A DNA stretch of 43,979 nucleotides from Pyrinomonadaceae bacterium (lineage in GTDB: Bacteria > Acidobacteriota > Blastocatellia > Pyrinomonadales > Pyrinomonadaceae). Shown here in pieces: positions 15,419 to 25,142 of the stretch. The notes under the pieces were generated by a model. It did not search any database. It saw only the letters and a list, made by a program, of their open reading frames with translations, and had not been told where the DNA came from. The first letter of the stretch is position 1. Every line of letters starts with the position of its first letter. The translations under genes were made by a program, and so were the position numbers. The stretch spans positions 2,816-46,794 of the forward strand of contig JALHNX010000018.1 in assembly GCA_022843305.1 (NCBI GenBank), given 5' to 3'.

Positions 15419-18400
15419 ATGAAAACACGGCTTGCGTTTCTTTTAGCCATCATTGCGGCGGCTTCGTTTTTCGTCTTTCGGCAACCCGCCAAAAGCGAAA
15501 AATTCGACGCGGCGAAAAATCAGTCTAAGTTTTTATCAGAACTAAAACCTCAAAATGTCCGCGCGGTCGCGTCCGGCGTTTCGCCCAAAGTCAGCAACTT
15601 TGCCGATTCGCGCCAAACCGTTAAAGACCCGAAAGAACGCGAAGTTCGTTTCGTGTCCGAAAATCAGATTTCGCGTAAAACTTCGGAAAACGCGATTCAC
15701 GATACAGACCAAAATCCCGCCAAAATTTCATTAGTGCCGATGCCCGTTCCGTCGCTTTCTTTTGAAGGAATTACCAACCGGATGAACGGCGAAATTTACC
15801 AGCTTTATTTTCTGCCGCCGGACGCGAACGGCGATGTCGGCTTAAATCATTACGTGCAAACCGTCAATGCCCTGACACGCGTTTATGACAAAAACGGCAA
15901 TCCGCTCACGCCGCCGTTCAAGCTGAGCGACATTTTCGCACCGCTCGGCACGGTCTGCGCCCAGCGCAACGACGGCTTGGCGGTCGTTTTATACGACACG
16001 CTCGCCGACCGTTGGCTGATAAGCCAATACTGCAACGCCTTTCCGCCTTTCCGTCAGATGCTCGCCGTTTCGCAGACGGGCGATCCACTCGGCGCGTATT
16101 ACATTTACGAATTCGTGATGCCGAATGTGCGGCTCAACGATTACGCTAAATTCGGCGTTTGGACGGACGGTTATTATATGTCAACCGACGAATTTGTCGG
16201 CTCAGACTACGCCGGCGCGGGACTTTTCGCCTTCGACCGCGAGAAGATTTTACGCGGCGACCCGACCGCAAGCTATATTTATTTTAATATTCCTTCGACT
16301 TCGCCCGTGCGCCTCGGCGGATTATTGCCTGCCGATCTGGACGGTCTGCGAGCGCCGCCCGCAGGCACACCGAATATTTTCGCGGGCTACACGGCGACCG
16401 AATACGGCGACGCGCAGGACGCGATCAGGCTTTTCGATTTTCACGCCGATTTTGCAAATCCGCAGAACTCGACATTGACCGAACGCCCCGAAAGTCCGCT
16501 CGCGGTTGCCGCTTTCGATCCGACATCGCCCGTCGGACGCGCCGACATCGCGCAACCCGCGCCGGGTGAGTTTCTCGATTCGCAGAGCGACCGTTTGATG
16601 TATCGCGTCGCGTATCGAAATTTCGGAACGCACGAATCGCTGGTTTTTAATCAAACCGTCCGCACTTCGCCGGTCGGCGCGACCTACCGCGCCGGTGTGC
16701 GCGTTTATGAACTGCGCCGCGCTAATTCAGCATTCAGCGTTTACGATCAGACGACGTTCGGCGACAACCTGATGTCGCGCTGGATGGCAGCAGCCGCGCA
16801 GGATCATCAGGGCAACATCGCTTTTGAATACAGCGCGGGCAACGAAACGGATCAGCCTTCGATCTTGTATTCGGGAAGACTCGCGAGCGAACCCGTCGGA
16901 ACATTCCGCATCGAAGAAACCCTGGCGAAAGGCACGGGCGTACAGACGGCGTTCGGTTTTCGCTGGGGAAATTCGACGGGAATGACGGTTGATGTCGTGG
17001 ACGACTGCACATTTTGGATGACGAACCAGTATTTTACCGAAGAAAGTCAGGCGGAAAGCCCTTTCAGCTGGCTGACGCGCATCGGAAGATTCAAATTCGC
17101 CGAATGCATCAACGCGCCGCGAAGCACGATTACCGGAACGGTTTCAAACGCTTCAAACTCTCAGCCGTTAAATAACGCGATGGTTACGGCAAACGCGGTC
17201 TATTCGCGAAGCACGAACCCGTCGGGAAGTTACGGCAATCTATTGGTGCTGCCGGACACCTACACGCTGACGGCTTCGGCAAAGGGTTTTCGTTCGCAGA
17301 CATTGACCGTGACGGTCGCTGACGGGCAGATTTTAACGCAGAATTTCGCGCTGCAGCCGGTCGCGATTTTGGAAAATTCGGGAACGAATCTGACGGCGGA
17401 AAGCTGTGCGGTCAACAACGCGGTCGAGCCGGGCGAAACCGTCACGATGAACATCGCGCTTCGCAATACGGGCTTGATAAATACAGCGAATCTGACCGCA
17501 ACTCTGCTGGCGACCGGCGGCGTGTTGAATCCTTCCGAACCGCAAAATTACGGCGCGTTGGCAGTGAACGGCGCGAGCGTTGTGCGTCCGTTCACGTTTA
17601 CGGCTTCGCCGAACGTCAATTGCGGCAACTTGTTAACTTTGACTTTACAACTTCAGGACGGCGCGGAAAATCTCGGCACTGTGCGGATAAATCTGAACAC
17701 GGGCGTGAAACGTGTCGCTTTTCAGGAAAATTTCGATTCCGTCGCCGCGCCGACACTTCCAAACGGCTGGACGACGAGCGCGACGGGCGCACAGCAAAAC
17801 TGGACGACTTCAATCACGCAAATTCAAACCGCGCCGAATTCCGTGTTTTCGCCCGACCCGAATCAAGTCGGTTTGAACGAACTAATTTCACCGGCGTTTT
17901 CGATACTTTCGCCGAGCGCCGAACTCGAATTTCGCAACTGGTATGAGCTTGAAACGACGTTTTTGCGAAATAGGCTTTACGACGGCTCGGTTTTGGAAAT
18001 CAGGATTGGAAACAATGATTGGCAGGACATCGAAGTGGCGGGCGGCGCGTTTCTTGCGGGCGGTTACGACGGCACGATTGATTCGTGCTGTCAAAATCCG
18101 CTTGCCGGCAGGCGCGGATGGTCGGGCAGAAGCGGAATCAATCAAACTTCGGAATTTATTACTTCAAAAGCCAAACTTCCCGCGTCGACGGCGGGACAAA
18201 ACGTGCGTCTGCGCTGGCGCGTCGGCACGGACATCGGCACATTTCGGACCGGACAGTTTATTGATAATCTCGTCGTTTCGGACGGCTACGTTTGCAGCTG
18301 TCAAAACTCGCCGACAAACCGTGCGCCGTTTGATTTTGACGGCGACGGCAAAACGGATTTGAGCGTTTTTCGACCGACGGATGCGCCGAATGAGGCGGAT

Positions 18401-19165
18401 TTTATCGTCGAAAACAGCTCAAACAACGCACCGAATAATGCCGTTTGGGGAAGCGTCGGCGATTTGGCGGTAAATTCGGATTTTGACGGCGACGGCAAAA
18501 CGGATTTCGCCATTTTTCGCCCGTCAAACGCGACCTGGTATATTTTGCAAAGCTCGAACAATTCGGCAGCAATCGTTAATTTCGGTCTTTCGGACGATAA
18601 ATTAACGCCCGCCGATTATGACGGCGACGGCAAATCGGAGATTGCGGTTTATCGCCAATCAACCGGCGTTTGGTATATTCTGCAAAGTTCCGACGCGCAA
18701 ATTCGGATTCAGCAATTCGGTCTGGCTGAAGATTTGCCCGTCCAAGCCGATTACGACGGCGACGGTAAAATTGACATCGCGGTTTTTCGTCCGTCCGATG
18801 GAAATTGGTATGTTTTCCGAAGTTCGACGGGACAGGCGAGCGTCGTGCGGTTCGGCTTGAGCGGCGACAAACCCGTCGCGGGCGATTTTGACGGCGACGG
18901 ACGCGCCGATTATGTCGTTTTCCGTCCTTCGGACAGAAACTGGTATCTGTTTAATTCGACTCAGGGTTTCGGCATCGTCAATTTCGGTTTGAGCGCAGAT
19001 CTGCCGATGCAGGCTGATTTTGACGGCGACGGCAGACGCGATATTGCGGTTTATCGTTCGTCAAACGGCGTTTGGTATTACCTCAAATCTTCGGACGGAA
19101 ATTTTGCGGCGCGGCAGTTCGGAACGAACAGCGACACGGCTTTACCGACGATTTTCGTGCCTTAA
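15419..19165 (+). CDS. Large secreted protein with carboxypeptidase-regulatory-like domain and six FG-GAP/VCBS repeats
   Basis: 1248 residues. I start at ATG 15419, which is preceded by AGGAAAGG and opens a signal peptide (MKTRLAFLLAIIAAASFFVF); a longer reading from 15374 would bury it. Residues ~100-560 form an uncharacterised beta-rich extracellular region. Residues ~570-645 (STITGTVSNASNSQPLNNA, LTASAKGFRSQTLTV) are a carboxypeptidase regulatory-like fold, followed by a CARDB-like stretch (GTNLTAESCAVNNAVEPGE) and a jelly-roll-like region. From ~967 to the end come six repeats of about 43-48 residues, each opening D(F/Y)DGDG-x-D/E and continuing AVFRPS...WY. These are calcium-binding FG-GAP/VCBS blades, probably one propeller. 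Likely a surface or secreted adhesin-like protein; ligand unknown. Confidence 0.85.
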   Translation: MKTRLAFLLAIIAAASFFVFRQPAKSEKFDAAKNQSKFLSELKPQNVRAVASGVSPKVSNFADSRQTVKDPKEREVRFVSENQISRKTSENAIHDTDQNPAKISLVPMPVPSLSFEGITNRMNGEIYQLYFLPPDANGDVGLNHYVQTVNALTRVYDKNGNPLTPPFKLSDIFAPLGTVCAQRNDGLAVVLYDTLADRWLISQYCNAFPPFRQMLAVSQTGDPLGAYYIYEFVMPNVRLNDYAKFGVWTDGYYMSTDEFVGSDYAGAGLFAFDREKILRGDPTASYIYFNIPSTSPVRLGGLLPADLDGLRAPPAGTPNIFAGYTATEYGDAQDAIRLFDFHADFANPQNSTLTERPESPLAVAAFDPTSPVGRADIAQPAPGEFLDSQSDRLMYRVAYRNFGTHESLVFNQTVRTSPVGATYRAGVRVYELRRANSAFSVYDQTTFGDNLMSRWMAAAAQDHQGNIAFEYSAGNETDQPSILYSGRLASEPVGTFRIEETLAKGTGVQTAFGFRWGNSTGMTVDVVDDCTFWMTNQYFTEESQAESPFSWLTRIGRFKFAECINAPRSTITGTVSNASNSQPLNNAMVTANAVYSRSTNPSGSYGNLLVLPDTYTLTASAKGFRSQTLTVTVADGQILTQNFALQPVAILENSGTNLTAESCAVNNAVEPGETVTMNIALRNTGLINTANLTATLLATGGVLNPSEPQNYGALAVNGASVVRPFTFTASPNVNCGNLLTLTLQLQDGAENLGTVRINLNTGVKRVAFQENFDSVAAPTLPNGWTTSATGAQQNWTTSITQIQTAPNSVFSPDPNQVGLNELISPAFSILSPSAELEFRNWYELETTFLRNRLYDGSVLEIRIGNNDWQDIEVAGGAFLAGGYDGTIDSCCQNPLAGRRGWSGRSGINQTSEFITSKAKLPASTAGQNVRLRWRVGTDIGTFRTGQFIDNLVVSDGYVCSCQNSPTNRAPFDFDGDGKTDLSVFRPTDAPNEADFIVENSSNNAPNNAVWGSVGDLAVNSDFDGDGKTDFAIFRPSNATWYILQSSNNSAAIVNFGLSDDKLTPADYDGDGKSEIAVYRQSTGVWYILQSSDAQIRIQQFGLAEDLPVQADYDGDGKIDIAVFRPSDGNWYVFRSSTGQASVVRFGLSGDKPVAGDFDGDGRADYVVFRPSDRNWYLFNSTQGFGIVNFGLSADLPMQADFDGDGRRDIAVYRSSNGVWYYLKSSDGNFAARQFGTNSDTALPTIFVP
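18340..19160 (+). repeat. Intragenic repeats encoding six DxDGDG FG-GAP blades
   Basis: Six tandem coding repeats of about 125-145 bases inside the large secreted protein. Each begins GA(T)TTTGACGGCGACGG or a close variant and encodes the calcium-loop DFDGDG. The similarity at DNA level makes this a plausible place for repeat gain or loss by recombination. Confidence 0.8.
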
Positions 19166-19293
19166 CTTTTTGTGAAAATCAGCAATTTCGGCAATATAAG
19201 ATATGATAATCCGCCGAAATATGGTAAAAAAGTAGTTCGTCTAAAATTTGCCTGCCACAATTTGGGAATATTTAATTAATAGGGTTTTAATAA

Positions 19294-21000
19294 ATGAAAA
19301 AGTTTTACGTTTGTTTAGTCAGTATAATTCTGCTTACCGTCTGGTGCGCGTTCAATTTCAACACAAGTGCGCAAAACCAAGCCATCGAAGCCAATTTACC
19401 TTCACCGAATATCGTTATCAGCCAGTTTCAGGCGGGCGGCGGGACGGCGAACGACGAGTTCATCGAACTGCATAATAACAGCTCAACAAATTTCGATTTG
19501 AACGGTTATCGTTTAGTTTACCGTGCGGCATCAGGGTCAAATGACATTGCTTTTGTAAATTGGACGACCGGCACGATAATTCCGCCGGGCGGTTATTATT
19601 TGATCGCCTCGACTGCCTATGACGGCGGTGTTACGCCGGACATCACCTACGATCCGGCGACCTGCACTTGTTCGATGGGTGCGGGCGGCGGCGGTTTGGC
19701 GATTCGTCAGGGTGCGGTCAATACAGGCACGATCATTGATTCGGTCGGTTGGGGGACGGCAACCAACATTTTTGTCGAAACGGCAGTTACGACCGCCCCG
19801 GCGAATAACGACAGCAAAGCGCGCCTCGCGGGCGGCTGTCAGGACACGGACAACAACGCCAACGATTTTTCGGGCTTAATGCCCGCCGCCGCACGTAACG
19901 CGGCAACGACACCTTTCGCCTGCAGCGGCAGCGGCTCGACGCTTTTCGCGTCTATGGCGGCGAACCCGACCACCGTTACGCCCGGCGGCACAACGCTTTT
20001 GACTGTCACGGTAATTCCCGCCACCACGCCGCCAAGCACCGGCATCACGGTCATCGGAAACCTGTCGAACATCGGCGGTTCGGCGGCGCAGACGTTCTTT
20101 GACGACGGCACGAACGGCGACGCGACTCCGAACGATAATATTTTCACTTATCTGGCGACGATTCCTGCCGGACAGCCGGGCGGAATTCAAAGCATCACGG
20201 CGGCGGCGGCGGACGCGCAGGCGCGAACCGCCAACACCAATACCAACATCAACGTCAACGCGCCTTTGCCCGAAGAAGACCCGCTTCTTTTGGGAAATCC
20301 GTCGGGCGCGACCGGAAGTATTGCGAATGAAAACAATTACCTGATGATCAAGCCGCAATATTCGCTTTCCTACAACCGCAGCACGGCGACCCCGAACTGG
20401 GTGGCGTGGCGGCTCGATACGAACTGGCTCGGAACTGCGCCGCGGCAGGACGATTATCGCCCCGACCCCGATTTACCGGCGGGCTGGTATCGCGTCGCCG
20501 ACAACGATTATTCCGGCTCGGGCTACACCCGCGGACATATGGCACCGTCGGGCGACCGGACTCGTTCGATAGCCGATAATTCGGCGACGTTTTTGATGAC
20601 CAATTTCGTTCCGCAGATCGCGCAGAACAATTCGGGACCGTGGGAAGAATTCGAAAGCTATTGCCGCACGCTTGCCCAGCAGGGCAACGAGCTTTATATC
20701 TTTTCGGGCGGACACGGCAACATCGGGACAATCTCGCAGGGCAGAATCGTCGTTCCGCAAGTTACGTGGAAAGTCGTGCTGATACTGCCGAACGGCACTA
20801 ATGATCTGGCGAGAGTCAGCAAACAAACGCGCGCCTTCGGGCTGGTCGTGCCGAATTTTCTTCCGCTCAATCAAAACGCGCCGTGGCGCGAGTTCCGCGT
20901 TACAGTTGATGCGGTCGAAAACCTGACGGGACATAATTTCTTTTCAAACGTTCCGAAAAATACGCAGGAACTTATCGAACGCCGCCGCGATTTGCAATAA
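19294..21000 (+). CDS. Secreted lamin-tail-domain plus DNA/RNA non-specific endonuclease (NUC1 family)
   Basis: 568 residues with a signal peptide (MKKFYVCLVSIILLTVWCAF). Residues ~36-150 are a lamin-tail domain (NDEFIELHNNSSTNFDLNGY, IPPGGYYLIA), often fused to secreted nucleases. Residues ~210-320 form an Ig-like region. Residues ~330-560 are the NUC1 domain (LGNPSGATGSIANENNYLM, PNWVAWRLD). The active-site motif reads YTRGHMAPSGDR near residue 411, with Thr where the family usually has Asp; the catalytic His and the metal Asn segment (QNNSGPWEEFE) remain. It should cut extracellular DNA and RNA. A second NUC1 protein at 35528 keeps DRGH, and the next gene is another secreted nuclease. Confidence 0.9.
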   Translation: MKKFYVCLVSIILLTVWCAFNFNTSAQNQAIEANLPSPNIVISQFQAGGGTANDEFIELHNNSSTNFDLNGYRLVYRAASGSNDIAFVNWTTGTIIPPGGYYLIASTAYDGGVTPDITYDPATCTCSMGAGGGGLAIRQGAVNTGTIIDSVGWGTATNIFVETAVTTAPANNDSKARLAGGCQDTDNNANDFSGLMPAAARNAATTPFACSGSGSTLFASMAANPTTVTPGGTTLLTVTVIPATTPPSTGITVIGNLSNIGGSAAQTFFDDGTNGDATPNDNIFTYLATIPAGQPGGIQSITAAAADAQARTANTNTNINVNAPLPEEDPLLLGNPSGATGSIANENNYLMIKPQYSLSYNRSTATPNWVAWRLDTNWLGTAPRQDDYRPDPDLPAGWYRVADNDYSGSGYTRGHMAPSGDRTRSIADNSATFLMTNFVPQIAQNNSGPWEEFESYCRTLAQQGNELYIFSGGHGNIGTISQGRIVVPQVTWKVVLILPNGTNDLARVSKQTRAFGLVVPNFLPLNQNAPWREFRVTVDAVENLTGHNFFSNVPKNTQELIERRRDLQ

Positions 21001-21053
21001 TTTCGGCTTGAATTTCGGCGGGCGGAAAACAGAATTCGTCCGCTAAAGAGAAT

Positions 21054-21139
21054 CCGAAAAACCATGCTCACTACATAAAACGGCGCGAACAATTTTCTTG
21101 TTTTCCGTAGTTTTTCGTGTAACAAGCGTGGTTTTTCGG
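21054..21139. repeat. Palindromic element between two nuclease genes
   Basis: The outer arms CCGAAAAACCATGCT (21054-21068) and AGCGTGGTTTTTCGG (21125-21139) pair except at one position. The inside is an imperfect stem with ACGAAAA/TTTTCGT-like motifs. It lies between the NUC1 stop and the ExeM-like start and could be a terminator or leader hairpin. Confidence 0.75.
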
Positions 21140-21185
21140 CATCTAAAGCAGACGGCGGATTCTCATCCACGTCAAAATATTCGTT

Positions 21186-23072
21186 ATGAAAAAAATCTAT
21201 TTCGTATTTATTCTGAGCCTTTTTGTTTTTGCATCGGGCGTTTCGGCGCAAAAAAACCGTTTGATCAGCGACGTTCAGGGCGATAAAAACGCTTCGCCGT
21301 ATGTCGGCGAAATAGCGCGGGTTTCCGGCATCGTCACAGCGCGCGTCAAAAACGGCTTTTTTATTCAAACGCCCGACGACAAAGTTGATGACAATCCGAA
21401 CACCTCGGAAGGTCTTTTTATTTTCACGCAAACCGAACCCGGCGGCGAAGCGACGGTCGGCAATCTCGTTTCGGTCACGGGAACGATTGCGGAATTTATA
21501 CCGCGAGCGCAGCCGCTCAGTTTGCCGATCACGCAAATTTCGATGCAAAAAAACAGAGATTTTATCACGGTCGAATCAAAAGCGGTCGCGCTGCCGAAAC
21601 CGGTTGTTTTGAGCCTCGACGATTTCAAGTTGAACACGATTGACCAGCTCGAAAAATACGAAGGAATGCGCGTGATGGTGGCGGAAATGACCGCGACGGC
21701 TTCAACCAGAGGACGCGGCGGCGAATCGGATGGAGTTTTTTACGGCGTTTTAAAAGGAATCGCACGACCTTTCCGCGAACCCGGACTCGATGTTTACGAT
21801 TTTTTTCTGCTGCCCGAAAAAGACCGCGCGAAAATGAAGAAGGATTTTCCGAAACTTCCGATTTTCGACAATAATCCCGAACGCCTGCGCGTCGAAAGCG
21901 CGACCCAGCTCGGCGCACAGCCGATTGACGTAACGGCGTTTGCCGAAATACAAAATCTGACGGGCGTTTTGTATTATTCCTTCCGCACGTATTCGATTCT
22001 GGTTGACGCGGGCAGCAAACCGGCGATTTCGGGTTACGTTAAAGCCGAGCCGCTCCCGGCACCGAAGGAACGCGAATTTTCCGTTGCGGCGTTAAATGTC
22101 GAAAATATGTTCGACGACGAAGATGACCCGAATATTAAGGAAGACATCGTTAAAACCGAAGATTTTCAGTTGAAACTGAAAAAAGCGTCGTGGGCGATTC
22201 GCGCGTATATGCAAACGCCCGACGTTATCGGAATTGTCGAGGTTGAAAGTTTGCCGGTTCTGAAAAAGCTCGCTGACCGCATCAATGCCGATGCCGAAAC
22301 GAGCGGAAAACCGAATCCGAAATATGAAGCGTTTTTGATTGACGGCAACGATCCGCGCGGAATTGACAACGGATTTCTGGTCAAAACTTCACGCGTCAAA
22401 GTTCTCGAAACCAAACAATTCGGCAAGGAAGATCAATTTACAAATCCGGTTTCCAAAAAGGACGTTTTCCTCAACGACCGCCCGCCGCTTTTGATTCGCG
22501 TGGCAATCACGGACGAAAAAACCAATCAGCCGTTCGAGTTCACGGTTATCAACAACCACCTGAAATCTTTTAACGGTTATAACGATCCAAAAGACGCGCC
22601 GTTCGTGCGGATGAAAAAACGTCTGCAAGGCGAATTTCTCGCCAAACTCGTGCAGGAACGCCAGAAAGCCAATCCGAAAGAACGCATCGCGCTGATCGGC
22701 GATTTCAACGCGTATCAATTTAATGACGGAATTGTTGATCTGATCGGCACGATCAAAGGTACGCCCGCGCCGAAGGAAACGGTAATGAACCCGTCGGAAG
22801 ATTTGGTCGAAAGCGATCTGACGAATCTGGTTGATCTGATCAAAGCCGACCAACGTTACTCCTACAGCTTCGACGGCAACGCGCAGGTTCTCGACCATAT
22901 CATCATCAACGCCGCCTTCAAAAATCACATTCGCGGCTTCGGCTACGCGCGGATCAATTCCGATTTTCCCGAAATCTACCGCAAAGACGCGAACCGCGTC
23001 GAAAGATTTTCCGACCACGACGCGGCGGTCGCCTTTTTCACGCTTGACGATCTAACACAGAACAAACAATAG
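21186..23072 (+). CDS. Secreted ExeM/NucH-like nuclease: OB-fold plus endonuclease/exonuclease/phosphatase domain
   Basis: 628 residues with a signal peptide ending near GVSAQ. Residues ~25-270 hold an OB-fold of the kind seen in ExeM/NucH/YhcR nucleases (VSGIVTARVKNGFFIQ, GNLVSVTGTIAEF). Residues ~290-620 are an EEP (DNase I-like) domain: AALNVENMFDDEDD, the metal-binding Glu in IGIVEVES (~350), NNHLKSF (~455), GDFNAYQ (~504) and SDHDAAVAFF (~608). Activity is expected against extracellular DNA; related enzymes function in biofilm DNA turnover and phosphate acquisition. It follows the lamin-tail nuclease on the same strand, which suggests a nucleic-acid-degrading pair. Its TAG stop is the first element of a palindrome shared with the convergent gene. 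Confidence 0.92.
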   Translation: MKKIYFVFILSLFVFASGVSAQKNRLISDVQGDKNASPYVGEIARVSGIVTARVKNGFFIQTPDDKVDDNPNTSEGLFIFTQTEPGGEATVGNLVSVTGTIAEFIPRAQPLSLPITQISMQKNRDFITVESKAVALPKPVVLSLDDFKLNTIDQLEKYEGMRVMVAEMTATASTRGRGGESDGVFYGVLKGIARPFREPGLDVYDFFLLPEKDRAKMKKDFPKLPIFDNNPERLRVESATQLGAQPIDVTAFAEIQNLTGVLYYSFRTYSILVDAGSKPAISGYVKAEPLPAPKEREFSVAALNVENMFDDEDDPNIKEDIVKTEDFQLKLKKASWAIRAYMQTPDVIGIVEVESLPVLKKLADRINADAETSGKPNPKYEAFLIDGNDPRGIDNGFLVKTSRVKVLETKQFGKEDQFTNPVSKKDVFLNDRPPLLIRVAITDEKTNQPFEFTVINNHLKSFNGYNDPKDAPFVRMKKRLQGEFLAKLVQERQKANPKERIALIGDFNAYQFNDGIVDLIGTIKGTPAPKETVMNPSEDLVESDLTNLVDLIKADQRYSYSFDGNAQVLDHIIINAAFKNHIRGFGYARINSDFPEIYRKDANRVERFSDHDAAVAFFTLDDLTQNKQ

Positions 23073-23148
23073 GACGCGGATTTTCACGGATTATATTTTA
23101 AGGTTTTATCCGTGAAAATCCGCTTTTTCCGTGTTTGTCAGTGTCCTA
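23070..23148. repeat. Convergent palindrome supplying both stop codons
   Basis: TAGGAC (23070-23075) and GTCCTA (23143-23148) are the inverted ends. Inside, CGGATTTTCACGGAT pairs with ATCCGTGAAAATCCG. The plus-strand nuclease ends on the TAG of the left end and the minus-strand small gene ends on the TAG of the right end. It probably terminates both transcripts. Confidence 0.88.
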
Positions 23149-23364
23149 TTTTTCTCTTTGCTTATAAGCCTGCATGGCTTCTGCCGCGCCGGCGTGCATG
23201 ATCTCGGGTTTGTGATATTTCCAGAATTTCTCGAATTCCTCGTCAGACATCTCTGTTTTTTCTTCGCGGGTTTTGTTTTTTAGATACAATTCCGTCCATT
23301 CGCGGATTTCCATATTGTGATTCATCGCCGTGCGTGCGCCGTGCATTAAATTGTCGCGTTCCAT
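23146..23364 (-). CDS. Small hypothetical protein (72 aa)
   Basis: 72 residues, charged and helix-rich (EIREWTELYLKNKTREEKTE, SDEEFEKFWKYHKPEIM), with no signal peptide, membrane helix or recognisable domain. AAGGA lies about 13 bases upstream of the ATG. The reading frame fits the space between the convergent palindrome and the divergent M16 gene exactly, which favours a real gene. The overlapping longer frame at 23243-23464 looks less protein-like. Function unknown. Confidence 0.6.
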   Translation of the reverse strand: MERDNLMHGARTAMNHNMEIREWTELYLKNKTREEKTEMSDEEFEKFWKYHKPEIMHAGAAEAMQAYKQREK

Positions 23365-23516
23365 AATTTTTCAGTCCTTGTGTTAAAATTTCTGCATCTA
23401 AAACTTTATTCGCAAAATTTGCGTAAAAGTCTGATGCCTTTTCTAGAATAGTAACAAAAATCACCCTGATTCCGATATTCTAAACTCCGGCATCCAAAAA
23501 TTTTCAGGAGTTATAA

Positions 23517-25037
23517 GTGAAAAAATTCTTTTTATCGTCGCTTTTAATTTTATCGAGTTTTGCTTCCTACGGTTTTGCACAAGCGAAACCCGCGCCGCAA
23601 AAACAAACTCCCGTTGCTGCAAAAACGACCGCTGCTCAACAAGGTCTTGAAATCCCGTTCGTTACAAAAACTTTGCCGAACGGTCTGGAAATCATTGTTT
23701 TGCAGGACAGCAGTGTGCCGATTGTGACGGTCGAAATGGCTGTCCGCAACGGTTCTTTCACCGAACCGCCCGAACTCAATGGTTTGTCGCATCTTTACGA
23801 ACATATGTATTTCAGGACGAATCAGGCGATATTTCTCTTTCAATGCGAACGCGCGACGGCGGGTGGCAGAGGTCTCAGCGAGATCGGCAAACGAATCTGC
23901 GCCGAACCTTTAAGACTTAAATCGCAGATCGGCGACGTTAGCTATCTGACCGAAGTTGACGGACTCGGCTACATCCGCAACGGCACGACGCACGAAGAAT
24001 ACGTTAATTATTATTTCAGCACGACGAGCGGAAATATGCCGACGATTATGCGTCTGATGCGCGACGCGATGCTTTACCCGTCGTTCGATGAAGAAGAATT
24101 TAAGCGGGAAATTCAGGTTGTTCTCGGCGAACTCGACCGACAATTGTCCGAACCCGTCTATTATCTCGACCGCACTTTGATGGATAAACTTTTCTACAAA
24201 TATCCGTCGCGCAAAAGTCCGGGCGGAACACGCGCGACCGTCGCGGCGGCAACCGTCGAACAGATGCGCCTGATTCAGTCGCGTTATTATATTCCGAACA
24301 ACACGGCTTTGATCGTCACGGGCGATGCCGAACCCGAACGCGTTTTCAAGCTCGCCGAAAACCTTTTCGGCGGTTGGCAGCGCGGTGAAGACCCGTTCAA
24401 AAAATTCCCGATCGTTGACCATCCGCCGCTTCAGAAAAGCGAAGGCGTGATCGTCAATAAAGACATCGAAAACGTTTTTGTGCAGATCGGCTGGCACGGT
24501 CCTTCGATTGGCAAGGATGACACCTCGACCTACGCGGCGGACGTTTTTTCGTATATCGTCCAACAGCCCGGTTCGCGCCTGAAACGCGCTTTGATTGATT
24601 CGGGTTTGGCGGTTGACGTTTCGGTTCACTATTACACGCAGCGCAATGTCGGACCGATCCGCATCACGCTCGTGACATCGCCCGAAAAGGCAAAGCCCGC
24701 GCTCGACGCGCTTTACAAGGAAGTCGCGCAGTTTAACAATCCGAATTATTTTACGAATGAAGAATTGGAAAACGCGAAAACCCTGCTCGAAGCCGAAAAT
24801 CTTTACCGCCGCGAAAAATTGAGCGATTACACGCACGAACTCGGTTTCTGGTGGTCTTCGACCGGCATTGATTATTATCGCGGTTATCACAAAAACCTGC
24901 GGGCGATCACGCGCGAAGACATCAAGCGCTATATTTCGACTTACATCATCGGCAAACCGCACATCGGCGTTGCGCTGATCTCGTCCGCCGACCAGCAGAA
25001 GGCAAACTTAACCGAACAGGATTTGATCGGAAAATAG
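23517..25037 (+). CDS. Secreted M16 zinc metallopeptidase, catalytic subunit
   Basis: 506 residues starting on GTG 23517, preceded by CAGGAG at a good distance; a signal peptide follows (MKKFFLSSLLILSSFASYGF). The inverted zinc motif HLYEH (His92, Glu95, His96) and the downstream Glu pair Glu198/Glu205 (KREIQVVLGE, spaced seven apart as in pitrilysin) mark an active insulinase-family peptidase. The distance from HxxEH to Glu205 is about 30 residues longer than usual: an insert at ~100-140 (FQCERATAGGRGLSEIGKR) follows the zinc motif directly. The next gene is an M16 homologue without the zinc motif, the usual catalytic/non-catalytic pair that closes into one clamshell. Probably degrades peptides in the periplasm. 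Confidence 0.93.
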   Translation: MKKFFLSSLLILSSFASYGFAQAKPAPQKQTPVAAKTTAAQQGLEIPFVTKTLPNGLEIIVLQDSSVPIVTVEMAVRNGSFTEPPELNGLSHLYEHMYFRTNQAIFLFQCERATAGGRGLSEIGKRICAEPLRLKSQIGDVSYLTEVDGLGYIRNGTTHEEYVNYYFSTTSGNMPTIMRLMRDAMLYPSFDEEEFKREIQVVLGELDRQLSEPVYYLDRTLMDKLFYKYPSRKSPGGTRATVAAATVEQMRLIQSRYYIPNNTALIVTGDAEPERVFKLAENLFGGWQRGEDPFKKFPIVDHPPLQKSEGVIVNKDIENVFVQIGWHGPSIGKDDTSTYAADVFSYIVQQPGSRLKRALIDSGLAVDVSVHYYTQRNVGPIRITLVTSPEKAKPALDALYKEVAQFNNPNYFTNEELENAKTLLEAENLYRREKLSDYTHELGFWWSSTGIDYYRGYHKNLRAITREDIKRYISTYIIGKPHIGVALISSADQQKANLTEQDLIGK

Positions 25038-25125
25038 TTTCGAGTCCCGCGTTTACGCGGCTTTCGCGGCTGTGCAAAATTGATTAATGTTCAACGCATC
25101 GCCGCCTCAAGGCGGAACTCAAAAC
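25037..25125. repeat. Palindromic element, GTTTCGAGTCCCGC...GCGGAACTCAAAAC
   Basis: The terminal inverted repeats match the GTTTTGAGTCC family (11554, 28703, 34207). Internal GTTTACGCGGC and GCCGCCTCAAGGC sub-arms match the element at 28703. It begins on the last base of the first M16 stop codon and ends 17 bases before the second M16 start, so it sits inside the operon. Confidence 0.82.
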
Positions 25126-25142
25126 GTAAAGGCAAAATTTTT

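Noticed and set aside
23910..24962. 350-codon minus-strand frame inside the catalytic M16 gene
   Set aside because: Antisense to the zinc peptidase; composition is typical of a shadow frame.
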